Shown in pieces: positions 23,536 to 34,670 of a stretch of DNA of 64,000 bases; position 1 is the first letter of the stretch, and each line of letters begins with the position of its first letter. Made by a program: the position numbers and the translations under genes. The DNA is from Congeria kusceri (Eukaryota; Mollusca; Bivalvia; Myida; Dreissenidae). Location: the NCBI GenBank assembly GCA_027627225.1, contig JAPFQT010000035.1, forward strand, positions 1,341,501-1,405,500. Direction: 5' to 3'. Under the pieces are notes generated by a model, which saw nothing but the letters and a program-made list of their open reading frames with translations, made no database searches and was not told the origin of the DNA.

Positions 23536-23815
23536 ATAGTACAGGTTCAGAGGCGAACACGCACACATTCACACTCGAACACGCACACGTTGTACTAGCG
23601 AATACGCCCACGTTTACGCGCGAACACGCACACGTTTACACGCGAACACGCATACGTTTATGGGCGAACCCGCACACGTTCACACGCGAACCCGCACACG
23701 TTTACAGGTGAACGCTCACACGTGCATAGGCAAACACGCACATGTTCGCACGCGAACACGCACACGTCCATAGACGAACACGCACACGTCCATAGACGAA
23801 CACGCAAAAAAGTTA
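23536..23815. repeat. 22-bp minisatellite
   Basis: About 12 copies of a ~22-bp unit of the form CGAACACGCACACGTTTACA plus CG. The last two copies (CACACGTCCATAGACGAACA) are identical. Confidence 0.85.
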
Positions 23816-24418
23816 ACTAACGATGTCTTTTGAGAACTTCGTAACACATGCTTCGTAAGACTGTGCATGGCATGTCTGTTCCATGCAAGAATCGGTCGTC
23901 TGCAGTCCCACATCGGGTTATAGCTATACGTCTCAAAATTGTCAAGCGCAAAACAAGACGACTGTAAACAAACATATAGAAATTCACACCTATGGAATAA
24001 GGTACTAGTAGTGTTTGATAGATCATTAAGTTGCAAACAGAATATAAGCATATGAAATATTCAACGAAAATAGAATTATCCAAATAATATCATTGTGCTG
24101 ATTGACTATTTATGCTAACGGAAAAATGTTTTACTGACGTAATATTTGATGAAAATGATAATCCAACAACAACAACAACAACCAAAACAATACAACCCAC
24201 GAGTAAGACTGTCAACAAAATGACTTAACATCAATTGATTGGAACTGAACACGTTAACTTTACATTTCGGTGAATGTTGAACGATTTCTTGGAGAGGACA
24301 GTCATGGCGGCTCAAGTAAAGGGACATGTTTGTGTTTTTCTTTTCACTGAAATTCTTAACCTGTATTCCTGCTGAGCATGGTGAAATGTGCCATAATTAC
24401 CATAGACGGTTTTAGAGA

Positions 24419-24437
24419 GGGGGGGGGGGGGGGGGGG
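24419..24437. repeat. Poly-G tract (19 nt)
   Basis: An uninterrupted run of 19 G follows GAGA. Its length may be affected by sequencing. On the plus strand it could form a G-quadruplex. Confidence 0.9.
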
Positions 24438-24525
24438 AGGGCGGCGTACGCCCCATTTAAAACGGTCAAACATTCGATTTTTTAACCCCGCAATATCTCG
24501 AAACAGTAGCATTTCTTAAAGTAAG

Positions 24526-24583
24526 AATTGACGATACAATGTATTTTGAGGAAATGGGCGCGCTGAACATTGTATCGTCAATT
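24526..24583. repeat. Perfect 17-bp inverted repeat (stem-loop)
   Basis: AATTGACGATACAATGT (24,526-24,542) and ACATTGTATCGTCAATT (24,567-24,583) are exact reverse complements separated by 24 bp. No downstream T-run or gene context suggests a function. It may be a solo MITE core. Confidence 0.8.
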
Positions 24584-26053
24584 AAACTTATATGCAAGTA
24601 CATGTCTTTCGTTAGTTTGATTTGCAAATAAATTATATTTCTATTCAAATATATTTAAATGTACCGTATCGGCTATATATTATATGTACTATCATCTATA
24701 CATGCAATAATGGACTTTCGATTCAATCAAAATGGTCAAAATGCATACAGGTTATCATGTAGTTATAAACCATAACCAATGGGACCTCACTTAATTAAAT
24801 GTTACAAAATTCAGGCACTAGATGCGGTGAATAACGTCTGACAACTCTTTTAAACAGTCATTTGGGGAAATAAACTTGAAAACAAAATACTAGGTATAGT
24901 AGACCAAGTGCGTTAGCTGTCTCTCCCAAAACACGGCACACTGAATAATTTCCGACAATATTTTATGTCTTTGTGTACGAGTATGTTACAGTAATGTAAT
25001 TGTATCTACTAGAATTGAAATATTAAGAAGACATATATAGAGTCTATATATTTCCTATTCAATCAACAATGCTGCAACATTAGACGCGTTGCAATTTCGT
25101 TTAGCAAATACGTGTTTGTTGATTAGGATTATTAGCTACTAAATAATTTCAATTGTAAAACAAATTAAATTTCAACAAATTCCAATAGTTTTCTGTGCAC
25201 TGTAATTTTGATACTTGTACTACAAATGAGGCATGCACAATGGAACATGTCTGGCTGACACTGAAGTCCGTGTTTTTGTTTTTACTGAATTCAGTATGCG
25301 TATTGGCCAATACTTTTAGGTTGAACTTGTCATATAAAATAAAACATACGTTATCTTTGCTGGCTTCAACTTCCCGACAACAGCGCCGCCGTGTTGTACA
25401 GTCCACATTCTTGTTTGCAGTTAAGTGTCAATATCAAAAATAATAAAGTTAATGCTAAAGAAATATTCCCATATCGTCATAAGTCCAAAAAGTCACTGCC
25501 ACATTTCTACCCGGATTACAGTTCTACGTAGAACACAGTGTTAACATCCATGAAAATGTTCTACACCGGTTCATATACACATAAAATTCCACAATCACGG
25601 AATTTTGCACGGGTATAATTTCCAAACCTTGATACACACTTGTCAAACGCAATAAAACATACCATGTAATGTTTACGGGTACACAAAACGTGGCTTAAAA
25701 CTATTATACCGTTACTTTAAAAATTCGATTTCTTGCGAAATCTGGTGCATTCGCATAGGGAGTTTAACAATGCAGTCTCTAATTCCTTCTTGACAACTTT
25801 AAAGGCACTGTGCCGTGATTCGTGTGTCATGTTAAACGAAGGGAAGTAAATCTAGCAAGTCGTAAATGAAAAAGGCAGAGCGTTAATCTTGTTTCTTTAA
25901 AAAGAAAGTGTTTATGTACATAATACCACAGTAAAACACGATTTTAATAACATTTATGCGGAAAAAGTGACTTGTTATAGTTATATATTTTTACGATATC
26001 AACATTTGCGATGCTCAACCGTACATGCAGACGACTCTATTTCGTCAGCCGCG
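24584..26053. other. Unannotated stretch
   Basis: AT-rich. Apart from the short frame at 25,240-25,443 no feature is seen. It ends at a 15-nt poly-C (26,054-26,068). Confidence 0.45.
25240..25443 (+). CDS. Short ORF with signal-peptide-like start (67 aa), doubtful
   Basis: From an internal Met the frame reads MEHVWLTLKSVFLFLLNSVC followed by VLANTF, the layout of a secretory leader with a possible cleavage after VLA. The rest is basic (RQQRRR) and unremarkable. An AATAAA follows the stop directly (about 25,441). An upstream Met at 25,195 would extend the frame to 82 codons but spoil the leader. No family is recognised, so it could be a small secreted peptide or chance. Confidence 0.2.
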   Translation: MEHVWLTLKSVFLFLLNSVCVLANTFRLNLSYKIKHTLSLLASTSRQQRRRVVQSTFLFAVKCQYQK

Positions 26054-26269
26054 CCCCCCCCCCCCCCCTCTTAAAATATCAAACAGAGGAAAATAACAAC
26101 ATAGTGCACGTACAAAAGTGTTAAAATAAAAGGAAATAACAAAAATAATCGCAAGGTAAAATCATTCGTAAGATAGAAAAGAAAACGATTAACAAACAGT
26201 CGTATGTGAAACGCAACTACACTTTTTTTAAAGGTGGCACAAACTTGAAAGCATCAACAGAACTATCAT

Positions 26270-26560
26270 CCATTACGACATATCCACGACCACGCGTAAT
26301 ATTCACACATCACGATCACACGTAATATGCACGCATTACGAACACGCGCAATATCCGCGCAATTTGAACACGCGCCATTTCTGCGCATCAAGACAACCAG
26401 TAATATTATCAAATCACTTATCAAATCACGACCACAGATAAAATTCACGACCACGCAACATATCCGCAAGTTACGACCACGCGCCATTTCTGCGCATCAC
26501 GACCGCGCGTCATATCCACGCATCACGGCAACGCGTCATATCCACCTACATAACAACGCG
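26270..26560. repeat. 26-bp degenerate minisatellite
   Basis: About 11 copies of a ~26-bp unit of the form CACGACCACGCGTAATATCC plus ACGCAT. The sequence differs from the other 26-bp arrays in this window, so it is an independent family of the same period. Confidence 0.8.
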
Positions 26561-26639
26561 TAACTTTGCGAAGTAGCGAAATATGCCTGAAGTGAACATA
26601 CTCTAATTAGCCGTAACAAACGAGCACAACAATCGATTT

Positions 26640-26785
26640 AATCTTGGTACCTTCATCTTGATTGTCAGCATCGTCGTCGTCTTCGTCGACATCATCACTA
26701 TCATAATCATCATCATAATTGGCATCATCATCATCATCATTATCATCATGATTGTTATCATCATCATCATCATATTTGCACAAGT
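26640..26785. repeat. (ATC)n microsatellite
   Basis: Runs of ATC/ATT/GTC triplets. All open frames across it (poly-Ile, poly-Met, poly-Asp) are repeat translation. Confidence 0.9.
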
Positions 26786-27317
26786 TATGTTTGAGGTATG
26801 TATGCGATCTCCACAATGTTTAACATTCAAACAACTGTTTTTTTCTGATAAACACCCAATACTTTATATTAGGAACAAAATTCGAAATGAGAACAAATGA
26901 GTTTTAAAACACGTATACTCTCATCAAATTTTACATAATATCTTGATCAAAGCGTTGTTCAATAGTTTCATATAGTCCTCCCATTTATTTTAATGTTACG
27001 TACATGTATGGTGCATATTGGTATCATAGCAAACGTATGTTCATTGATACTCATTTACAAAAATAATAATATGTATTTACTCGTAGAATATTGCTATAAA
27101 ACCATTACGGTTTAACCCTTTGTCTATGCCGGGTGCCAGATAACTGTCTAGTCGGGTAGTCTCTATACTTTATTATCTGCATAAATCATTTTTCTGAAGT
27201 CAAACGTTTTGCGTCATGTATTAGCTGAACATCACCACGTGTATTTCCGGAAAGTTTTAGTATTGTAAGTGTATCCTTTACCGCTGAATCGCCGTCGCTG
27301 TCACGTTTGTGTTTTGC
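26786..27317. other. Unannotated stretch (left flank of mariner relic)
   Basis: AT-rich. It may contain the 5' untranslated part and terminal repeat of the mariner relic, but I could not identify a terminal inverted repeat. Confidence 0.4.
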
Positions 27318-28490
27318 GTCATCAAGAGACAGCGAACTACGGGTTATCATAAACTTTTGCGTAGGTCTCGAAAAATCACTGACGCATAATGTGGAAATGA
27401 TACGCAAACCGCAGGAACGCGTAGCTCTCTATTTGTATATAAATGGCACGAACGATTTAGGAATGGCCAAACATCATCCGAACATGATACGCGCGAGGGT
27501 TGACCAGCGTCCGTGACGACGTCTATATACAGGACAATGTCAAGGGCGGTCAAAGATGATCGGCGATCCACAGTTCGAACTCTGACAGACCACCTCGGCG
27601 TTTCGTGTTCCACTGTACACAATATTTTATTAAAGGTTCATGGAATGTCCAAAGAGAGTGCGCCCCGGGTAGATCTACCGAGATTGGCGTCGAAAAAAAA
27701 AGTGTTTCCTGTTCGGCGGCATTCTTGCGACGTTATGACAGAGAACTTGACGCTTTACTTGATATGGTTGTAACCCTTGATGATACAGGGGTACACCATT
27801 ACGACCATGAATCAATGTCCAAATCGTTTGTATGGAAAACATTTAATTCGCCAAAAACAATCCTATCTAAGAAGCTTGCGGAAATGTTTATGGACAAAAA
27901 CTTTTCAAGTATATTTCATGGACAGAAATGTTATTGGAACACAAAGTCAGAGACGCGGTAAACGCTGACTATAATTCAAAAGGAAATATTGGTCTAACTA
28001 GGATAAAGAATGTTAAATAAGTCCCTTTCGTGTATTTCAGACATGATACTGTTACACATGCAGGTGCCCCGGTGGGACGTTGTGGCTGCACTGAGATGGA
28101 AGAGCCCGGGACTCGATCTCGATGCGGTGATACTGCACCAAGGCAACGCTCCCGCTTATCTCCCGCACAGGCTCTCTACCGGACATAAGTTTATTGAGAT
28201 TCGAAATCCTAGACCATCCCCATACTCTGCAGACTTAGTTCCGCCCACTCCCTCGTGGACTTTGACCTGTCCCTGAGCTGAAGGCCGGTCTAGGTGGGCA
28301 GCGTTTCACAGTAACGGGTATGTCGGATTTGCGCCGTGCAACCAGAGATGTAATAAAGACATTTAATGCTGATTGATTCAGGGATACATGCAGAGTGTGG
28401 GTGACTAGACACTGGGCTCATGTAGAAATTGGTGGCGATTACGTTGACAAAGCACGACGTTCTGTGGATTGGTAAGATGACGTTAACGTC
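27318..28490 (+). pseudogene. Mariner-type (Tc1/mariner) transposase relic
   Basis: Successive frames spell a mariner transposase in order. The N-terminal helix region reads LRVIINFCVGLEKSLTHNVE (27,327 on). The second helix-turn-helix reads TVRTLTDHLGVSCSTVHNIL and HGMSKESAPRVDLPRL. The first catalytic Asp lies in VVTLDDTGVHHYDHES, followed by SFVWKTFNSP. The second catalytic motif reads ILHQGNAPAY, where LHxDNAPAH is expected, so that Asp is now Gly. YSADLVP matches the YSPDLAP block, and a C-terminal ELKAGLGGQRF and GGDYVDKARR follow. At least two frameshifts and several stops separate the parts, and the third catalytic Asp region is lost. A cut-and-paste transposase acting on TA sites is the family role. 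This copy cannot be active. Spacing of the catalytic residues is not measurable after the indels. Confidence 0.85.
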
Positions 28491-29199
28491 GACAACGTCG
28501 GCGCCCGGCAATATCGGTCAAAGATCAGTGAAATATGCAATGATATTTATGGCATGCTAAAAATTACATTGCTTTGAAATTTCGTTGATTACACGTGCTT
28601 TGTTTTATAGTTACAACAACATTCGACGATTGTTTTCGAACAGCCCTTGTAGTACCTCAAAATGACGACTTGTAATACTTAGCAACTAGCTATTGTCCCA
28701 CGCGAACATGTATTACGATTTTATTTTACTCCTGATAAATAGAATGCACCTTAGTTAGCTTGACAGATTATTAAATAACAACATTGTATGTTTTCTGTAA
28801 GAATTGTATTTTTGACATCAGGTTGAAGTAAGATACGTTTCCCTCAGATCACATTTACTAACTATATGGTCAAGCCGTCCATGAAATAACTTTTGCAAAT
28901 GAAGAAAACATGTTGTAATAAACTTAAAATTGAAGAAGAAAATCGCCGACACAAACATACACGGTAATGACTGTGGCTCAAGGGGTGACAGCAGTATATT
29001 AGCAAGGGGCTAACCTAATGATGTTGAGCAGCGTCAGAACGTCACGGGTGACGTCAGTGGAAAGAATGCTTTATGAAAATCAGTCCCATGACAAAACACA
29101 TTGACCACACAATAAGTCGGTGCTAAAACAGTTCGGTCACAGAGCAAATAGATCAGAAGACAGATCGATCTCAAGACAGACTTTCAAAACAATTCAGGC
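28491..29199. other. Unannotated stretch (right flank of mariner relic)
   Basis: No feature supported. Confidence 0.45.
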
Positions 29200-29585
29200 T
29201 TTAACAAAGAACTGGTTTTACCCAAGCAATGGACTATCTCACAGACACCAAGAACTGGTTTTACCCAGGAAATGGACCTTTTCACAGACACTAAGAACTG
29301 GTTTTACCGACGAAATGGACTTTCTCACAGACACAAAGAACTGGTTTTAGCCAAGAAATGGACTTTCTCACAGACACAAAAAACTGGTTTTACCCCAAAA
29401 TGGACTTTCTCACATACACTTAGATATGGTTCTGTATTAGAAATGGACTTGATCACATACACAGAACTAGTTCTATATAAGTAATAGACTTTCTCACTGA
29501 CACCAAGAACTGGTTTTACCCATGAAAGGGACTTTTTCAAAGACACCTAGAACAGGTTCTACCCAGGAAATGGACTTTCTCACAT
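29200..29585. repeat. 43-bp minisatellite
   Basis: AAGAACTGG recurs at 29,207, 29,250, 29,293 and 29,336, a 43-bp period. About nine copies are present, the later ones more diverged. The unit contains AAGAACTGGTTTTACCCA, AAATGGACTTTCTCACAGAC. Being stop-poor, it yields short repetitive frames on both strands. Confidence 0.85.
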
Positions 29586-29685
29586 TTGTTTGAGACAACA
29601 GTCCAGAAAAAATAAACAGCTTTACTTTGGAACACATTGGTCAAAATGAAGCAACAAAACATCCATAACAAATATCAGTCTGGTA

Positions 29686-29809
29686 CGGGGGCATAGAGGG
29701 GACAGGAGAAATATTTTATTTAACATGTGCTTTCACGTGTGCACGTGATGATTAACACGTGCGCACGTGTTAAATAAAAAATATTTCTCATGTCCCCTCT
29801 ATGCCGCCG
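29686..29809. mobile_element. 124-bp palindromic MITE flanked by TA
   Basis: Left: CGGGGGCATAGAGGGGACAG then GAGAAATATTTTATTTAACA. Right end as reverse complement: CGGCGGCATAGAGGGGACAT then GAGAAATATTTTTTATTTAA. The arms are about 40-45 bp. TA flanks both sides (29,684-29,685 and 29,810-29,811). Short inverted GCACGTG words occupy the centre. It is too short to encode anything, and Tc1/mariner-type mobilisation is suggested by TA. Confidence 0.75.
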
Positions 29810-29811
29810 TA

Positions 29812-32469
29812 GTCTGGGGAAAGAAACAGGAAATACAACACAATATGAACACTGCTAATGCTCTTTAGCATCAGCTGCATCAGAAATCAGTTTCAAAAAC
29901 CAGACGTGTGGCATACTTTCTAGGGTCAAAACAATTCTTCAACGTCATTCAATACATAATTATACCAATATCTTGTTTACTTTTAAATTAATATATTAAC
30001 AGGAAAGAAATAATTTACGGGAATTTTTCAAGTTGTGTACAATTGTTTTTGTACATCAATTCAAAGCATTTTTTATTTATTAAATCTCACCAATGTGTGT
30101 AGAAGTAGAAGACAGTGATATAGGAACTGGAACTCTGCGAGTCGGATTTGTCGCCTGACAGGGCATAACTCAAGTCCGATAAGAGCAATTATGCCAAAAA
30201 ACGAACATAGCCTTCATTTTAAGCCTACTCACACTTCCCTATAGTTTCATAATGATTGCACAAACACTTTTCAGGTATCGTCTGCACAAACTACAGAGGC
30301 CGCAGCCGCCAAAGTAGCCCCTCTATGTCGCTTTTTCAGGCGATACTAAAATGTACTTCAGAGTGGTTTCATGTAAAATTTAATTAATATAATTCAGAAT
30401 ACTAGAGCAAACTTAAGATGTTCTCTAAATGTGTCAACTTATCAAAATGCATGCTCGCCTTAAATTCAACAGGTACAAATAGTGCCCAATGTATTTTGGC
30501 CACTATATGGACCCGTGTATCACAAATAGTGGAAACACTGCACCCTAACTTTGTTGGTCACAATACTGCCACATAATGGGTTTCCATTATGATAATCATT
30601 AATGTCAGTTTCCATTATTAGACTTCAATTTTTTTTTTCCAAAACAACACAGCTTAAGCAATTTTTAAGCTACTTAGTTATCCACCCAAAGGTAGTGAAA
30701 ATACTTGGGAAGTAGTCCCGAATAAATGAAACCAGGTTTATAATTGTTTTAAAATGCTGAACTGTTCAAAGCTATATACATAATGTAGTAGGACAGGATT
30801 TGTACCGATAACATTATTTTAAAATATGGTTTCTTTTAATTGCAAAAGCTTTGATTTATCTTGCAAAATGCTCAAGTATTGGAAAAGCAAATCCAGTGAC
30901 TATCTAAAGTATTGCAAATACACTGCAGTGCAATAATCTGTTGGTAAAATTTATATACAAAAATATTTTGTATCATGTGGCTGGCTACATGAGAGAGTGT
31001 CACCCACGATTTACCAAACAGGTGTGACTTATTTAGTTTCTGAAAACTGAGTTCTGCTGCAGCTGATGCTAGAGAGAACAAACAGTGTTTATGACAGATA
31101 CATTTCCTATTCCTATCCAACTCATTCGGCTATTGGCAATACAGGTTGAACTGTTACTGAGGGATCGATGCCATTCCAGATTAGAGATGTTAAGTTCACA
31201 AACTCTGAAAAACACCATGAGACTGCACAAAAAGCCACATCCGTTAGACACAACAAAAGCATGATTATTTGTAACTTTCAACTGGTCTGTAAAAGACGAC
31301 ACTGTACATAAACTTGTACAGCATATAATCAAAAACTCACATATTAAACAAGTGTTCCAAACCCTATTAATTTATAAGAAGGATATTTACAGAAAAATAC
31401 AAGAGAGCATAAACAAACACTTTGTAAAGTTATTTGCTTGTCAATGGGCAGCATGTAGAATCTCATTCACCTTCGTATTGGCTTCTATAAGAAACTGATT
31501 CAAATTTTGTTTTTATGCAGAAAGGGAGACAACCACATGCGATTACTATATGCCCCCAAAGTTCCCTTACGGGGCATAAACATGTGACAGGAAGAAAAGA
31601 ATTAACTTGCGTGCAAGACTGTTACGCTATCATCATTAATATATTAGGCCTAAGAAATAATTTTTGTTTTTGTTGTTCGTATTCATTAGCGAATACGCAA
31701 ATGTGATTAACACATTATTTTAAATTAACATAAACAACGTTAACAAATAGTCCAAAATTAACGTCATTAACCATATACATTGTAGTTAAATATAAACATC
31801 GATTCTTGAATTTTTGCATTAAAATATTAACATGTATTATGATGGATGAAAATATGTATCCAACCACGGTCTTTTATGGTTAGTGCTAACGCTGAAAACA
31901 GTAACTTCAACAAATCATTTTACATTTATTTAAATTATAGAATTACAGATGAGCGCACCTGGCAAACAAAATGACCGTCATTTAAAAGAGATACATGTAT
32001 ATATACAGGTAGTGTAATAAGCTTAATATTGTGAAAAGATTCTAATATAGAAGTTCAATGTCAATTTTCGTAGAATTAGAACAAAAGTGCAATTTATTTA
32101 ACTTTAAGAAAATGTTCATGAATATATTAGGACGTATTTCAGTTTGTGATGATGGAACGATTGTTTAGAATGTTTCTGAATAATTTATGAAGCAGTAAAA
32201 TACGGCCCAGCAGTAAAGAACACGCGTGTAATATGTGTAAAAACGAATATTATATCAGTTATTTATAACCCCCCGGCCTCTCGCGCTACAAATTAAATTA
32301 AAGTTATTATCTATGACTTCTATTTGTTCAAATGTTAAAGGTCTGCAACAAAATGCACTTGAATGCGTTATAAAAATAATTAGTAACATCGAAGGAAACC
32401 CACGACTTTTCATTAAGACGTTAAGTCATCGATTCCCCATTCTCGTCAGAAATCACTACAACTCAGGTG
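29812..32469. other. Long stretch without a recognised gene
   Basis: AT-rich, with several minus-strand frames (30,872-31,120; 31,069-31,332) lacking known motifs. One possibility is the 3' end of a minus-strand gene: at 31,441-31,484 the minus strand reads an acceptor-like TTTCTTATAG, then codons for ANTKVNEILHAAH and a stop. Decayed dispersed-repeat words lie near 30,150-30,350 and 31,515-31,580. Confidence 0.3.
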
Positions 32470-32613
32470 TCGCCACTCATGCTTGTGTCGTTCTGATGCG
32501 TGGCTATTCAACAACTTGAGCTAACGCCGTTGTGGTTTCATTCATACGCATCAGAACTCCAAATCGTTGTTTATTGGTCGATAAACAACTATAAATCGAA
32601 AATTATTTCTTAA
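32470..32613. repeat. Partial fold-back element, right arm
   Basis: GCTAACGCC, TGTGGTTTCATTC, TACGCATCAGAACT, CAAATCGTTGTTTATTGG and AAATCGAAAATTATTTCTTA match the right arm of the fold-back element (12,310-12,436). It ends in the same TTAA (32,610-32,613). The left arm is missing. Confidence 0.65.
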
Positions 32614-32765
32614 TTATCACATATAAAGATCGGGCATTGAGTAATCAACAAAAATGAAGGTCGCACACTTAGTAATCCTCACGCATAAACGATCCTATAC
32701 TTAAAGTAATCAACACGAATAAAAATCGTTCACAAAGTAATCCTCATGAAAGTAGAATATTGTGA
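32614..32765. repeat. 32-bp minisatellite, degenerate copies
   Basis: Four to five diverged copies of the unit seen at 12.8-13.3 kb, for example GGTCGCACACTTAGTAATCC and AAAATCGTTCACAAAGTAAT. As at 12.4-13.3 kb, they lie downstream of the fold-back arm, here adjacent to it. Confidence 0.7.
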
Positions 32766-33249
32766 CATACAAACGAAACACTCCAAACAAGATGCGGGCA
32801 CGGACAGACACTGGACAATTTTAATGGCTGACAGGTAGTTAGCAACAGGTGCCGCTCTAAGTTTTTTCTTCTACAACCTCTCATATATGTCATACGATAT
32901 GTATATGTCTAGCGGACAGAAAAACATAGCAACAACAATAATAATAAAAAAATGTCTTAACCCTAATTGTTATGATATAAATATACAATACCAAAACTAC
33001 GAATACAATAATAATATCATAATTCGACCGAGCAAGATTATATATACTAGACAATTATGAAGTGTTTGCATCTTAAAAAGACACGTGTTTCCAGGCTTGC
33101 ATATGAAATATGAAAATTGTATGAACAAACCCCTTTAATTTCGCTTCCAATATCGGAAGAGTATTTTCAGGTTATGCTTCATGCAAAAAATTATGAAGAA
33201 CGTATAATTACGGTGTTCTATTAGGACCATCGCGATTTTGAATAGCAAT
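32766..33249. other. Unannotated stretch
   Basis: AT-rich, no feature supported. Confidence 0.45.
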
Positions 33250-33745
33250 CCAAACTACGATGGCACGATGATACGATGACACAATAATACGATGGTACGA
33301 TGACGATAACCCGATGATACGATGACGATAACCCGATGGTACGATGACGATAACCCGATGGTGCGATTGTACAATGGTGATAGCACGATGACATTATGGT
33401 GATAGTCCATTTAACATCACGACGTCGTCATCGTATCATCGTGTCATCATCATCGTATCATCGCACCATCGTCATCGTATCATCGCATCATCGTCATCGT
33501 ACCATCGTCATCGTATCATCGTGTCATCTTCATCGTATCATCGCATCATCGCACAATCATGATCGTATCATCGCACCATCATCATCGTATCATCATCATC
33601 GTACCATCGTGTCATCGTATCATCGCGCCATCATGATCGTATCATCGCACCATCATCATCGTTTCATCGTGTCATCGTCATCGTACCATCGTGTCATCGT
33701 CATCGTGCCATCGTCATCGTATCATCGTATATCGTCATTGTGCCA
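33250..33745. repeat. Inverted pair of CGATG/CATCG simple repeats flanking the array
   Basis: Left part (to ~33,400): 22-bp copies of GATGACGATAACCCGATGGT plus AC. Right part (33,420-33,740): CATCGTATCATCGTGTCATC-type copies, the reverse-complement family. The same words build the internal block of each 2.7-kb unit, so this flank and the array are related. Open frames are repeat translation. Confidence 0.85.
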
Positions 33746-33902
33746 TCGCCTTCCTTTTGTGCATGCGTTGTGAAATTAAATACAATGTGTGAATTCATGA
33801 TAGACAAACTGATCCGACACTATTTCGATCGTTCATTTGATCGTAAACGTATAGCAAAGTAATGAATTCATGTGTCCATCATGTTCTGTGTGATAAATTG
33901 TG
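33746..33902. other. Left flank of the tandem array
   Basis: Unique AT-rich sequence with an inverted GAATTCAT word pair. It ends GATAAATTGTG immediately before the first CATTTGT of the array. Confidence 0.6.
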
Positions 33903-34670
33903 CATTTGTAACTAATTGTATCTGTACTGAAATGGTGCATTTGTTAAAATAAACTTCAGTTTATATATACGTATAGCGATTACTAGTTTTAGTTAGTTGT
34001 TTCGCCTGAATTATTGTTAATAAAAAAAAATATGTTTATTATAAAAAAAAAGTATTACCTTTTTTTTTTTAAACCTATATTATACCGTTTAAGACGAAAT
34101 GCATATATCAATCGAACAGCGATACTTTAACGCGTAAACAATATCAAAACCACGCTGTTGTTTAGTAACATCCCATGTGGTCCGCATTTTCCTTCTTTCT
34201 CCATATGGTCCACAGGTACTTGACACAATTTGTTTGTCCTTGTATCTATAATAAAAGAAAAGGTATCCAACGATGATGTAACAGGTGTATTAAACGAGCA
34301 TGTTAAACTGCTTAAAGAACGACCAAATCACTAATATATCGTTGTGGTCGCCGACAAGAAACATCCATCTACGGGTTAACACTTTTTATTTGATGAAAAT
34401 CCGTCAAATATATCCAAAATAGCTAAAAGTTTCACCAAAACGACCCCGAAATCGAAGTGTGTAAATCTCGACGTCCAATGACTTTCATAACAGAACGTGA
34501 CTCTTGGTCGATTTTTCACAGTTTATCACTAGCTAATGCTATAAACTCCACGTACGTTTGTCAGTGACAAGTTCCTCTCAAGTACCTGTGACATGGTCCG
34601 CAGATTTTCAATAATCCTTGTCCGCACTTTCCTATATAAACTATATCGGTCCGCGTTTTAGTGCGACCCG

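Noticed and set aside
27561..27580. tRNA-like GTTCGAACTC word
   Set aside because: No flanking cloverleaf; it lies within the mariner relic.
34632..34645. TATATAAA-type word as a promoter in each unit
   Set aside because: A single AT-rich word in AT-rich DNA with no recognised transcript; not enough to call a promoter.
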